From a virus, in the IMG/VR virus record IMGVR_UViG_3300031877_000011, positions 1-22,451 of that record: a DNA stretch of 22,451 nt, one strand, 5' to 3'. Below, piece by piece: positions 14,173-21,365 of this stretch. The position numbers and the translations under genes are program-made. How positions within the stretch are numbered: the stretch's first letter is position 1; each line of letters begins with the position of its first letter. The notes beneath the pieces are model-generated. The model did not search any database. It saw only the letters and a list, made by a program, of their open reading frames with translations, and had not been told where the DNA came from.

Positions 14173-15165
14173 ATGTCAAATAGTTGGCAAGTGATCTTTG
14201 CGATCGATGACTTGGAATACATTCCAAACGATTTTACAATACTCGATGTGAATTTCTATAAGATAACCGAATCCAACTGTGGCGATCTGCCTTTATGTGA
14301 AGATGTTGTAGAATCTACGCTCAAAAATAGATTCAAGGAATGGCAGAAACAAATTTATGGACACACTGGCAAAAAACCGAAATTCGATGAATATAAAGAA
14401 TACCGAGCAAAAATGAAGGAACGTGTTTTTCAAAGATTTGTCGACAAGCTTTGTGCATCCACTGTTGTAGATGCTGATGACAAAGATGATGCCTTTCAAA
14501 GAGGAAAGGAGAAAATAGAAACCGCCTTGAATCTTTTGAGAACTTATAAGTCTGGCTTCGAACTTCGTAGTCCCCTCAACGGGGCGGCTAAGAATCTTGT
14601 CGATGGATCAGGTACAGTCACCTTCGAGAAGTCTTGGCATCGTGACAAGCCAAGTCCGTGGAAATACAGTCTCACCAAAGATGATTTGAAAAATCTCTCA
14701 AGGGAAGAAAGGGTTCTAAATTCTCTTATTCTGAGACCCAATCCCTCGGCAATGAGCAATAGGATTTCAAGAGCCTTGAAATGGACAGCAATGGCAACCC
14801 AGGAAACGGATCAAGCAGATAAAATAATTAAGTATGTTACGGCACTTGAGTGTCTCTTCATAAAGGAGAGAATCAACAAAGCCAAGCTATTGGCAGAACG
14901 TGTTGCTACAATTTGGACCAACAATTATGGGAATAGGAAACTGATATACAAAGATTTCCATAGATTATACAATCTAAGAAATGACATAGTGCACGGAGGT
15001 AGCTATGATATTACAAATAATGATAGAAGAACCATGGATATTGTGGCTCGGAACCTTGTTTTCGAAGTTGCAAAGGTTGTCTCAGCCAATAATTTTTCTG
15101 AGATTGAGGACTTACTTGTTTGGTTAAAGTCAAAGAAGGGTACTTGGACTCCTCCACCAGTTTAG
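14173..15165 (+). CDS. HEPN-domain protein resembling ApeA-type anti-phage proteins
   Basis: A 330-residue protein with a C-terminal HEPN domain: helix KIIKYVTALECLFI (about 217-230), LLAERVATIW (239-248), then YNLRNDIVHGG (266-276) with the R-x4-H motif R269-NDIV-H274, the usual RNA-cleaving site of HEPN ribonucleases. The arrangement of ALE, AERVA and RNDIVHG matches the Apea_HEPN family; ApeA proteins restrict phage infection in bacteria. The N-terminal 200 residues are not recognised but contain a beta-rich start and a Lys/Glu-rich helix, likely a sensor. It is on the opposite strand from its virion-gene neighbours, more A/T-rich than they are, and has its own upstream region, so it is probably an acquired cargo gene. 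GGTG precedes the ATG. Anti-virus function is inferred. Confidence 0.8.
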   Translation: MSNSWQVIFAIDDLEYIPNDFTILDVNFYKITESNCGDLPLCEDVVESTLKNRFKEWQKQIYGHTGKKPKFDEYKEYRAKMKERVFQRFVDKLCASTVVDADDKDDAFQRGKEKIETALNLLRTYKSGFELRSPLNGAAKNLVDGSGTVTFEKSWHRDKPSPWKYSLTKDDLKNLSREERVLNSLILRPNPSAMSNRISRALKWTAMATQETDQADKIIKYVTALECLFIKERINKAKLLAERVATIWTNNYGNRKLIYKDFHRLYNLRNDIVHGGSYDITNNDRRTMDIVARNLVFEVAKVVSANNFSEIEDLLVWLKSKKGTWTPPPV

Positions 15166-15184
15166 GTGCGCTCTCTCTCGAAAA

Positions 15185-15421
15185 CTAAAGGATTTCGAGA
15201 TATTTCTTGCCCTTATCTGTTACGTGGTATGTTCCTCGCTCAACTCTTTCGATGTGGCCGTTCCGCAGCAGGTATCGCATCTGAGCTGCGAAGGTGCTGT
15301 CTGTCGCGAACGGGTGACAGGAGCCCAAGATCATCTTCTTCAGGTCGGTCCAGTGGATAGGACCCTTTTCTACCGTGCTAAGAATGATTTTGCGCATCGT
15401 GTCACGCTCATAATCCTTCAT
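15185..15421 (-). CDS. Winged helix-turn-helix DNA-binding protein
   Basis: A 78-residue protein with the winged-helix order: helix RDTMRKIILSTVEKGPIHWT, helix DLKKMIL, recognition helix TFAAQMRYLLRNGHIE, and a wing VERGTYHVTDKGKKYLEIL. The end, 'GTYHVTDKGKKYLEIL', is typical of archaeal winged-helix regulators. It overlaps the zinc protein gene by four bases and ends 19 bases from the convergent HEPN gene. As the last gene of the head block it could control late transcription, or be an operator-binding factor for the neighbouring promoter; neither is proven. Confidence 0.8.
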   Translation of the reverse strand: MKDYERDTMRKIILSTVEKGPIHWTDLKKMILGSCHPFATDSTFAAQMRYLLRNGHIERVERGTYHVTDKGKKYLEIL

Positions 15422-15702
15422 CTGAGGACGACCTCCACCGGTCGCAAGGCGCTGTAGTATTTGCAGTCTGGACAGTAATAGAGAACGTTTATAGGCGATT
15501 CCGTGTCGCCAGTCGCCTCTTCGCTTTCAATTGTCCCGTAGGTTGAAGGAGTTAGATCCGGCGTATAGGGCTGCATCCTCTTTCCGCAGAGTGGACAACA
15601 CTGATAGCAGTCGCAAACCGCGTAATCAGCAGGCCTTCGCCTCCGCAGAGTTTTGCCGCAGCGTGAACAGGTTCCTTCAGCGTAGCCGATTTCGACTACC
15701 AT
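15418..15702 (-). CDS. Small multi-zinc-ribbon protein
   Basis: A 94-residue protein with nine cysteines: C12-x2-C15, C30, C32, C35, C36-x2-C39, and C77-x2-C80. The pairs CSRCGK, CPLCGK and CPDC have the zinc-ribbon (knuckle) form, so it probably binds two zinc ions. An acidic linker (TIESEEATGDTES) separates the last pair. Such proteins act as nucleic-acid or protein adaptors. It is co-transcribed with the capsid gene and a winged-helix gene, so a late regulatory role is possible, but a structural role is not excluded. Confidence 0.7.
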   Translation of the reverse strand: MVVEIGYAEGTCSRCGKTLRRRRPADYAVCDCYQCCPLCGKRMQPYTPDLTPSTYGTIESEEATGDTESPINVLYYCPDCKYYSALRPVEVVLR

Positions 15703-15786
15703 ATTTTGCTCACATTAAATTTTATTCGACTAAAATGGTTGGAGCATCCTCATGCTCCTGTTCATCGGTCTCCGATTTTACTGGTT

Positions 15787-15930
15787 TCAGCCCCAGAAAG
15801 CTCGACCACAACCATTGCAGTGATATTTCTTCTTCCCTTCGATTTTCGGTGGGGAATAAACGGTTTCTTCAGACCCGCAGACAGGGCACTTCACTGGCTT
15901 AATGATCTTCTCCTTGAGGCCTTTGCTCAT
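15787..15930 (-). CDS. Small zinc-ribbon protein directly after the capsid gene
   Basis: A 47-residue protein (MSKGLKEKIIKPVKCPVCGS...) with CPVCG and CNGCG, a classic four-Cys zinc ribbon, ending in RAFWG. It begins five bases after the capsid stop. A -1 change of frame at the GGGG just before its TGA would extend it by about 22 residues (LKPVKSETDEQEHEDAPTIL..) to a TAA at 15722, an acidic tail of natural composition. Either a programmed shift or a single-base sequence change could explain this. Without it the stretch 15703-15786 would be untranslated. Confidence 0.65.
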   Translation of the reverse strand: MSKGLKEKIIKPVKCPVCGSEETVYSPPKIEGKKKYHCNGCGRAFWG

Positions 15931-15935
15931 CTAGG

Positions 15936-16883
15936 TCACACGCCTCGTGCAACAGCAGCTTCTCGTAGAGTTCCCAAGCCTATTCGCTCGCTTACAATGA
16001 TTCCGCTTCGGAGTTTCCCTGGGTTCTCAAATGGTTGTGTCGTTATATCTCGGCGAACAAGCAGGACAGCGGCGAAATCGGTGTCGATGGCGAACTTGTA
16101 ATTGTGTGTTTCGTCCACGGCTGGAACCAGGCTGCTGTGGATAATGTTCATGCCCAGTGCCGGTAACTCAAAGACGCCGCGCCTGATTGTTGTCTCGGGA
16201 GCGTAATATAGGCTTTGGATAAACTGATTCGCGCTCATGATTCCTTCCATCTCCCTGGTGTTGATCACCAACACTTTGGGATCGAAGTCTTCCCGCTCCA
16301 CACCATTCCAAAGCTTAACAACGTCAGCCCACACGAAGCTGGCACCTTCATTCGTCGCTATCTCCGCCCCGGTGGCAAGATTGCCAGCTGCGATGCCCTT
16401 GTATAATGCGAGGATCTTGTCAGTCTCCAGCTTCGCTACCGCCCTGGCAGCTTCCTCAGCGGCCCTCGTCAAAGCGTCAAACGGCGCGTCCTCGATGTAG
16501 GATTTGCTGAACTCCATCTTGCAGGCGATCTCTGTCGTGCATTCAACGTTTTGCGTCTCCATCCGCTCCGGGACCTCAGCCGGCTCTGTCTCGCCCACGA
16601 CGTAGGCCTTCGCGAGCTTCTGCTTAAAGAAGCGCACCAAGGACTCTGTCGTGTTAACAACCCAGATCATCTCCCTTCCGATCAGGTTGGGTTTCGCTGC
16701 CTCGATGACCTTTCTGTGGATCTCTCCCAAGGCTCCGGCCATGTCGCTGAAGAGGCCCTCCTTCATAACACGACGCACAAAGGTTGACTGCTTCGCCTGC
16801 TCCATGTAGCCTTCCCAGCCCTCAGGCCAGCGATCAGAATCTCTCTTGACGGCTTCTTTCAGAATGTTGATGTTTTCATCCAT
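15936..16883 (-). CDS. Major capsid protein (HK97 fold, probable)
   Basis: A 315-residue protein in the position of the major head protein, after protease/scaffold and decoration genes. The C-terminal end LRSGIIVSERIGLGTLREAA is a familiar HK97-fold ending, and the middle has the long spine-helix type section DALTRAAEEAARAVAKLETD. Strands ALGMNIIHSSLVPA and NYKFAIDTDFAAVLLVRRDI fit the A-domain. I start it at ATG 16883; a longer frame to 16976 would run into the preceding gene and has a poor composition. Five bases separate it from that gene. Copies form the icosahedral shell. Confidence 0.88.
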   Translation of the reverse strand: MDENINILKEAVKRDSDRWPEGWEGYMEQAKQSTFVRRVMKEGLFSDMAGALGEIHRKVIEAAKPNLIGREMIWVVNTTESLVRFFKQKLAKAYVVGETEPAEVPERMETQNVECTTEIACKMEFSKSYIEDAPFDALTRAAEEAARAVAKLETDKILALYKGIAAGNLATGAEIATNEGASFVWADVVKLWNGVEREDFDPKVLVINTREMEGIMSANQFIQSLYYAPETTIRRGVFELPALGMNIIHSSLVPAVDETHNYKFAIDTDFAAVLLVRRDITTQPFENPGKLRSGIIVSERIGLGTLREAAVARGV

Positions 16884-16888
16884 GGCTA

Positions 16889-17329
16889 TCACGTTCCTAC
16901 TCCCTCGAAGTTGGCCTTGAACAACATGATTCCCGTGTCTCCCTCCGCTCCCGTTTTCTGCATTAGAATGCCACATTCAATGTTGTCATCTGCTGCCAAG
17001 GCTGCAACGAATTTAGGTGCGGTTCCGACCTTCAATGCAACACCACAAGCCATCGCTGCTCCAAACGTAACTTTTACGAGAGCGTTGTCTACAGCGACGG
17101 GTATTGCCTCCGGAACCCCCGCGCCTGTAGCAGCCTTCAACGCTATTCCTATGCATCTTTCACCGTTCCCCGCTGCGACCACCTCGGGAGGCCACACACT
17201 CTTGTCTGAGAATTTCACTGGGGCTCCTTTAGTTATGGCTCCGCCTGGAGCAAAAGACATTATCACCGCGTCTTCCTCGTTTATGCATTGACCCAATTCT
17301 GCGTCTGGAAACAAGTCAGTCATTTTCAT
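16889..17329 (-). CDS. Capsid decoration/cement protein (DUF2190-like)
   Basis: A 146-residue small-residue-rich beta protein: APGGAITKGAPVKFSD, AAGNGERCIGIALKAATGAG, VTFGAAMACGVALKVG. The pattern 'A.GGAI.KG.PV' followed by 'GIAL.AAT.AGE.I.V...G.V.V' is characteristic of DUF2190-type proteins, small jelly-barrel proteins that decorate and stabilise HK97-type capsids. It sits between protease and major capsid genes, as decoration genes often do. GGGAGTGA lies just before the ATG. Its second ATG two codons later is an alternative start. Confidence 0.8.
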   Translation of the reverse strand: MKMTDLFPDAELGQCINEEDAVIMSFAPGGAITKGAPVKFSDKSVWPPEVVAAGNGERCIGIALKAATGAGVPEAIPVAVDNALVKVTFGAAMACGVALKVGTAPKFVAALAADDNIECGILMQKTGAEGDTGIMLFKANFEGVGT

Positions 17330-17376
17330 TCACTCCCATATTTTATTCGGGTTAGCGTTCCATCGCGCCCACCCGG

Positions 17377-19047
17377 TCACGGCTGTGACTGCGACTCATG
17401 TTTCTTGACGAGGTTCCGCAGGTTACGCCACAACTGAGCGTAGTGTCCGCCCCAAGACATGGGAACCCGCTCAGGAAGCAACCGTTTAATTTCCTTCAGA
17501 ACGTCACTGGGCGGTGTAACCGTGCCTAAAATGATGGCTTCGCTTATCGGCTTTTTCGCTTTCTCCAGTTCCTGTTGCAGCGTCGCCTTCTGGCTCTCTA
17601 AAACCTGGATCTGAGCCTTAAGAGCCTCAATGGTTTCCTTCGACTCTTCAGTCAGTTTTTCTGGTGCCTCTTGGTGTTGCTTTTTCCACTCCTCCGCACA
17701 CTGCTCCATGGCTTTACCGGCAGCCATACACCTCGCTGTAAACGCTTGATAGTCGTCGCCCTGTTGTTCTTGTGCTTGTTGAACCCTGGTTCCTCTCGGC
17801 GGCAACAGCTTATACGCTTCCTCACCGATCAAATCCAAAAGATTCGTGGCTGTATCCTCGCCGAAGTGAGCGATCAGCCCTTCCTTGTCGGTTTTCGGTT
17901 CTCCCGCTTTAGGTGGCTCCTCACCAGTCTCCTCTCTTAAACCGCAAACCTCAGACTCGATTTCAAGCTCTTTAGCAGCTGCGCAAAGCCTTTTCTTGAT
18001 CTGCGCCTTGGCATCAGCGGTCGCCCAGTCACCCAATTCCTGCCCTAACCGTGCCAAACCGTTTCTGACATGATCAGGACTCAGGTTTCCCTGCGCGTTC
18101 TTATATGGGAAATGCCTTAACGATCGCGGCGTTGTTTTCCCTTGCTCGTCTTTTTCGCCTCCGGGCTCAATGTAGGCGAAACAGTTGTCGTCAAGATCAT
18201 TGATGTACTCCGCTGTCCATTCAGCCTCCTTGGTTGATTCAACGTGAGGCACCAAGGCCAGCAGTGTCTCGATTTTTGCGGTCAAAACGCCTTCTACCTC
18301 CATGATCCTTGAATAAATGTTCTCGATGGATTGTTCGAGACCCTTCACGCGGTCCTCAATGCTTGGTTCAACAATTTGTTCACTCAATTTTGATTCCTCT
18401 TTCTTCTCCGTTTCCGATCCTTGTGGATTCGGCGGAGCGAGGCCCTTAGCCTCCTTCAACTGCCGAGCAACACTCTCCAAAATCTCCACGGTAGTTTGTG
18501 GGTCTCCCGGCTGCATGTCTTTCAGCAGAGAAAGGTGCTGGAAGTTTAGACCTCGCGGCGCGACTCCGTCCACTTGCTCCAGAATCTTCCACTCGAATTG
18601 GACGCTGGCATGCTTGATTTGGCCGTCGCGGATCAGTCGAAGGATATCCTCATCGTTCAGTTCTGCAATGTATTCGAGGGCCCCGTCCTCGTAGCGTGCA
18701 CCCAAGACCTTGCCCTTTAAGGGGCGCCAGTGATCCAGGAACAGGGGCTTGCCGACGAGAGTCTCCGCAGACTTTTCTAGCTCCTCTTCAAGATAAACCC
18801 GTAGCTGGGGCCATTCGAGAGAGTGAAAAGTCTTGATGGGGTGGATGGCCTTGCCGCGGATAAGGTTGTGTGCGGGCTTTAGGATCTCGAATTCGCTGGT
18901 CCAGCTGAAGCTTTCCTCCAGCTCAGCCTTCATCTTCCCGCAGACTTTCTTAGCGGTTTCCTCGTCGTAGCCTCCGCCTCCTTCGCTCTTGGGCTTAGTC
19001 ATGTGAGCGAGGCAAGCATCGAAGTCTGGGAAGGGTCCTATGGGCAA
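17377..19047 (-). CDS. Prohead protease fused to a scaffold domain
   Basis: A 556-residue protein. Residues 45-200 look like a prohead serine protease: GKPLFLDHW with H106, then KHASVQFEW with S148 and FQHLSLLKD with H171, a possible His-Ser-His triad. The N-terminus (PFPDFDACLAHM .. KVCGKMKAELE) and a later section (YQAFTARCMAAGKAMEQCAEEW) carry Cys-rich repeats of the type seen in phage prohead proteins. About 275-365 (EWTAEYINDLDDNCFAYIEP .. RLCAAAKEL) resembles a domain common in phage capsid-assembly proteins. A coiled coil at about 465-500 suggests the scaffold. It acts before DNA packaging, cutting itself and the capsid protein. The start is a TTG with GGAG nine bases upstream. The catalytic assignment is by motif. 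Confidence 0.85.
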   Translation of the reverse strand: MPIGPFPDFDACLAHMTKPKSEGGGGYDEETAKKVCGKMKAELEESFSWTSEFEILKPAHNLIRGKAIHPIKTFHSLEWPQLRVYLEEELEKSAETLVGKPLFLDHWRPLKGKVLGARYEDGALEYIAELNDEDILRLIRDGQIKHASVQFEWKILEQVDGVAPRGLNFQHLSLLKDMQPGDPQTTVEILESVARQLKEAKGLAPPNPQGSETEKKEESKLSEQIVEPSIEDRVKGLEQSIENIYSRIMEVEGVLTAKIETLLALVPHVESTKEAEWTAEYINDLDDNCFAYIEPGGEKDEQGKTTPRSLRHFPYKNAQGNLSPDHVRNGLARLGQELGDWATADAKAQIKKRLCAAAKELEIESEVCGLREETGEEPPKAGEPKTDKEGLIAHFGEDTATNLLDLIGEEAYKLLPPRGTRVQQAQEQQGDDYQAFTARCMAAGKAMEQCAEEWKKQHQEAPEKLTEESKETIEALKAQIQVLESQKATLQQELEKAKKPISEAIILGTVTPPSDVLKEIKRLLPERVPMSWGGHYAQLWRNLRNLVKKHESQSQP

Positions 19048-19177
19048 GTCTTTTAGCTCCGAAAGATTTCTAAGCGAATTCTGGGCTTGAAACAGAAAAA
19101 GGGGTAAGAGAGTACGTGCTTACTTAGGTACTCGCTTATTAACTTATGTTTTCAATTTATATTTTGGTTGCTTGAGG
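19048..19177. promoter_or_regulatory. Divergent promoter between protease and RHH/portal operons, with tandem repeats
   Basis: This A/T-rich gap faces two operons. TTTATATT (19156-19163) reads as a TATA-like box on both strands. GTACGTGCTTACTTA (19112-19126) and GTACTCGCTTATTAA (19128-19142) are direct repeats spaced by 16 bases with 11 of 15 positions the same. They also form an inverted pair GAGTAC / GTACTC. TTATTAA near 19140 could be the TATA box for the plus-strand pair, at the usual distance for a short leader. The ribbon-helix-helix protein encoded next door could bind these repeats; that is inference. Confidence 0.5.
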
Positions 19178-19351
19178 ATGCCCACCGAGAGCGTTTACAT
19201 CCGCAAGGAGAACTGGCTGAAGTTGAGGAAGGCGGCGGAGAAGACAGGGCAGTCTGTGCCTCGCCTACTCAATCTCCTCGTGGAAGACGGCCACCTTGAA
19301 GAGGTCTTAGCCAAACGCGGCATGGGCAGCCTCAGGTCGCAACACACATGA
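19178..19351 (+). CDS. Small ribbon-helix-helix-like regulator upstream of the portal
   Basis: A 57-residue protein. It starts with a strand-like ESVYIRKENW, followed by helix LKLRKAAEKTG and helix SVPRLLNLLVEDGHLEEVL, the strand-helix-turn-helix pattern of ribbon-helix-helix DNA-binding proteins. TTGAGG lies immediately before the ATG. Its TGA overlaps the portal ATG by four bases (ATGA), so its amount and that of the portal are tied. Position next to a divergent promoter with tandem repeats suggests an autoregulator of the head genes. Alternatively it is a small terminase-like DNA-binding subunit, but the terminase pair is at the other end. Confidence 0.7.
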   Translation: MPTESVYIRKENWLKLRKAAEKTGQSVPRLLNLLVEDGHLEEVLAKRGMGSLRSQHT

Positions 19352-20565
19352 GCCTTTTTAGACAGGGCTGGAAGCGACTGCGCGAGGCTCTGCGTCGAGA
19401 TGGAACAGGCACTCTACTGTCTGCTCACTGGACCGCCTACGGCGAAGCGAAACCGGTCAGCTTCAGCGACGTGATGACCGCCTACCTGCGGGACCCCAGC
19501 TGCAAAGCCTTCGTTGACTTTTTGGCGGATCAAACGGTGGGCATGGGATTCTACACCACGGTGAACCAAGAATATGAACAGGCTGAAGAGGCTAAAGCTG
19601 TAGTTGACGAGTTCAACGAGTCCGTGAATCTTGACGGTTTGCTGCAGATCGGTGCCCGTGAGATCGTGGCGGCGGGAAACGGCTTCTGGCTGAAAACAAA
19701 CGATGTGAAGCCTTTCGGCCTTAAGATTTTACCGCTCACCGGGTTTGATGACCCTAAGGCTATTATTCGAGACTCTGCCGGCGACGTACAGGGATACAAG
19801 TACAAGTTTGACGGCGTCGAGAAAGAGTTCAAACCCGAACAAATCATTCACTGGAAGTGGGGATCCGTCAACTTCAGCGCCTTCGGAACCGGCGTCCTGC
19901 AGGTCTTATTGCAGGAGCTCAGCTTCAACGGAGAGAAACGCGTGAGCATCCTGGAGATGAAGGCGCGAATTGAAAGCCGCATGATCGACGTCTTCGAGAA
20001 GTATGCGGGACCTGACGAGCTTTGGCTCTTCCCCGGGGTTTCGCCTGACCAGCTCTCCAAGTATCAGGCTTTGATCAAAAGCAAGCCTAAGGCAGGAGCC
20101 CGCTTCGTGTACGATAAGGCGGATGCGGACATCAAGACGGTTCAGGTGGATCCACGCGCTCGATACGAAGCCTACATCGAGCACATCCTAAACCAGGTCT
20201 ACCTCGGAGGACAAACACCCCTCCCGAAACTCTTCACGACTCCTGGATTTACCGAGGCGAGTGCCCGTGCAGCCATCGAGATCGCCGAACGCAAGGTCAT
20301 GGCCCTACAGCGTTTCATCAAACGGATCGTTGAGCGTGAAATCTTTACCCCTGTTTTGGAGCAAGCGGGTTTTGATCCGAAGGAGGCGGAGTGTCGTTTG
20401 GAGTGGGGCCTACCCGAGGTATTGGATTATGAGAAGCTCGCGAAGATTCTGCCCTACCTTGTAGAGCTTCAATTGAACGCCGTTATCAAACCAAGCGAGA
20501 TACGGACGGTTCTGAGAGAGGTTTGTAAGCTGCCGTTAGAGGAGATCGAACGTCCAACAGTTTAA
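19348..20565 (+). CDS. Portal protein
   Basis: A 405-residue HK97-type portal. The N-terminus (MTAYLRDPSCKAFVDFLADQ, TVGMGFYTT) gives the usual 'D..v..ai..iA..v.g.gf' pattern. The middle has LQIGAREIVAAGNGFWLKTN and a clip-type section KEFKPEQIIHWKWGSVNFS.. FGTGVLQVLLQEL. The C-terminal helices are TEASARAAIEIAERKVMALQ and FIKRIVEREIFTPVLEQAG. Twelve copies would form the DNA gate at one capsid vertex and the docking place for the terminase. It is unusual in lying on the opposite strand from every other recognised virion gene here and in being driven from the same gap as the protease operon. Confidence 0.9.
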   Translation: MSLFRQGWKRLREALRRDGTGTLLSAHWTAYGEAKPVSFSDVMTAYLRDPSCKAFVDFLADQTVGMGFYTTVNQEYEQAEEAKAVVDEFNESVNLDGLLQIGAREIVAAGNGFWLKTNDVKPFGLKILPLTGFDDPKAIIRDSAGDVQGYKYKFDGVEKEFKPEQIIHWKWGSVNFSAFGTGVLQVLLQELSFNGEKRVSILEMKARIESRMIDVFEKYAGPDELWLFPGVSPDQLSKYQALIKSKPKAGARFVYDKADADIKTVQVDPRARYEAYIEHILNQVYLGGQTPLPKLFTTPGFTEASARAAIEIAERKVMALQRFIKRIVEREIFTPVLEQAGFDPKEAECRLEWGLPEVLDYEKLAKILPYLVELQLNAVIKPSEIRTVLREVCKLPLEEIERPTV

Positions 20566-20581
20566 CTCTATTGGAGCGCGC

Positions 20582-20764
20582 ATGTGTAATGAATGTGGTG
20601 TTCTGGAGGATGGGTTTATAATTTTATTGTTTCTTCATAGTTATAGGCGTTTGTTTGAAGAATGGCAAAATAGACAAGAAAAGACTGCCAAAAATCCGAT
20701 GAGAACAGAAAGCCGAAATTTCGATTGCAGACATTGTATCGCTGTTTTAAGGCTCATATTTTAA
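20582..20764 (+). CDS. Possible small Cys-rich protein after the portal
   Basis: A 60-residue frame 16 bases after the portal stop. GGAG lies five bases before the ATG, a good start signal. It has two Cys pairs (MCNECG and CRHC, four cysteines) that could bind zinc, separated by a hydrophobic stretch (FIILLFLHSYRRLF). Codon use and composition are less convincing than in the portal, and it lies in A/T-rich DNA, so it may be chance. Confidence 0.35.
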   Translation: MCNECGVLEDGFIILLFLHSYRRLFEEWQNRQEKTAKNPMRTESRNFDCRHCIAVLRLIF

Positions 20765-20774
20765 AGAATAAATT

Positions 20775-20786
20775 ATATAGCTATAT
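20775..20786. terminator. Perfect 12-base palindrome between convergent genes
   Basis: ATATAGCTATAT is a perfect palindrome at the end of the minus-strand zinc-protein gene, covering its stop. Portal-side and zinc-protein transcripts converge here in A/T-rich sequence, including a TTTTATTGTTTCTTC stretch near 20624-20638, so a termination zone is plausible. Archaeal termination depends on T-runs rather than hairpins, so this is weak evidence. Confidence 0.25.
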
Positions 20787-21365
20787 GCGTTGCCACCATT
20801 TCTTTTCAACAGCCTTAATATACCGTTTGAAGGCTTCTCTGTCGAAAGGCATCGCTGTACGAGAACTGTCGAAGCAACTTTCACATATCAAATCTGGAAC
20901 CCCGCTGAAATCCACTGCGCCGAATCTTAAACTTGTTCCGACTATTTTTGGCTTGCAGATGTAGCCTTCTCCCTTTGAAACCATCTTGCTGCAACGGTTG
21001 CACGTATCACTTGGTTTGCCTGTTTTCTTCCAGAATTCAACTGCCAGCTCATGTGCTTGGCTCTTCAGTCTCTGCACAACTTCCGGCACCTGCATATATC
21101 TTCTAAAGCCTTCACGATCAAAAGGCTCCGCTGTAGGAGATTTATCAAAACATGTTTCACATACCAGGTCTGGAATACCACTAACGTCGGTCAATCCAAA
21201 TCCAACACTCATCCCCACTACTTCCGGTTTGCAGACATAGCCCTCGTCTTTTTGAATCATCGCATTGCATCGATCGCATACACCACTCGATTTGCCAGAA
21301 ATTCTCCAAAACTCGAGTGCCAAATTGTGGGCTTCACTTTTGTTTCTTCCCACATCATTCCCCAC
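20781..21365 (-). CDS. Duplicated zinc-binding protein of unknown function
   Basis: A 194-residue protein made of two copies of an approximately 84-residue unit (12-95 and 104-187), about 58% identical by my count. Each unit has C-x2-C (30/33 and 122/125), a lone Cys (45 and 137) and C-x2-C (69/72 and 161/164), with invariant EGY-x-CKP, PDL-x-CE-x-CFD and PFDRE motifs. Five cysteines plus a His or Asp per unit suggest a zinc centre in each half, perhaps an HNH-like or treble-clef fold, but no catalytic motif is clear. The leading helix (AHxLAxEFW) repeats too. Start is a GTG at 21365. It ends facing the portal-side gene. I do not recognise the family. It could be viral accessory or host. Confidence 0.7.
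   Translation of the reverse strand: MGNDVGRNKSEAHNLALEFWRISGKSSGVCDRCNAMIQKDEGYVCKPEVVGMSVGFGLTDVSGIPDLVCETCFDKSPTAEPFDREGFRRYMQVPEVVQRLKSQAHELAVEFWKKTGKPSDTCNRCSKMVSKGEGYICKPKIVGTSLRFGAVDFSGVPDLICESCFDSSRTAMPFDREAFKRYIKAVEKKWWQRI
20805..21056 (-). repeat. Second copy of the internal 84-residue unit
   Basis: Codes for residues 104-187, the C-terminal copy. It matches the N-terminal copy (21081-21332) at 49 of 84 residues by hand alignment, with all five cysteines kept. Confidence 0.75.
21081..21332 (-). repeat. First copy of the internal 84-residue unit
   Basis: Codes for residues 12-95. The eight codons between the copies form a short helix-like linker. The match at protein level without obvious nucleotide identity suggests an old duplication. 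Confidence 0.75.

Noticed and set aside
14016-14222. Minus-strand frame opposite the start of the HEPN gene
   Set aside because: It covers the A/T-rich promoter region, is rich in Phe/Cys/Ile and has no ribosome-binding site. It is a shadow of the HEPN gene and its leader.
16884-16976. Longer start of the major capsid gene
   Set aside because: It overlaps the decoration gene and adds a Gly/His/Arg-rich stretch; ATG 16883 fits the five-base gap.
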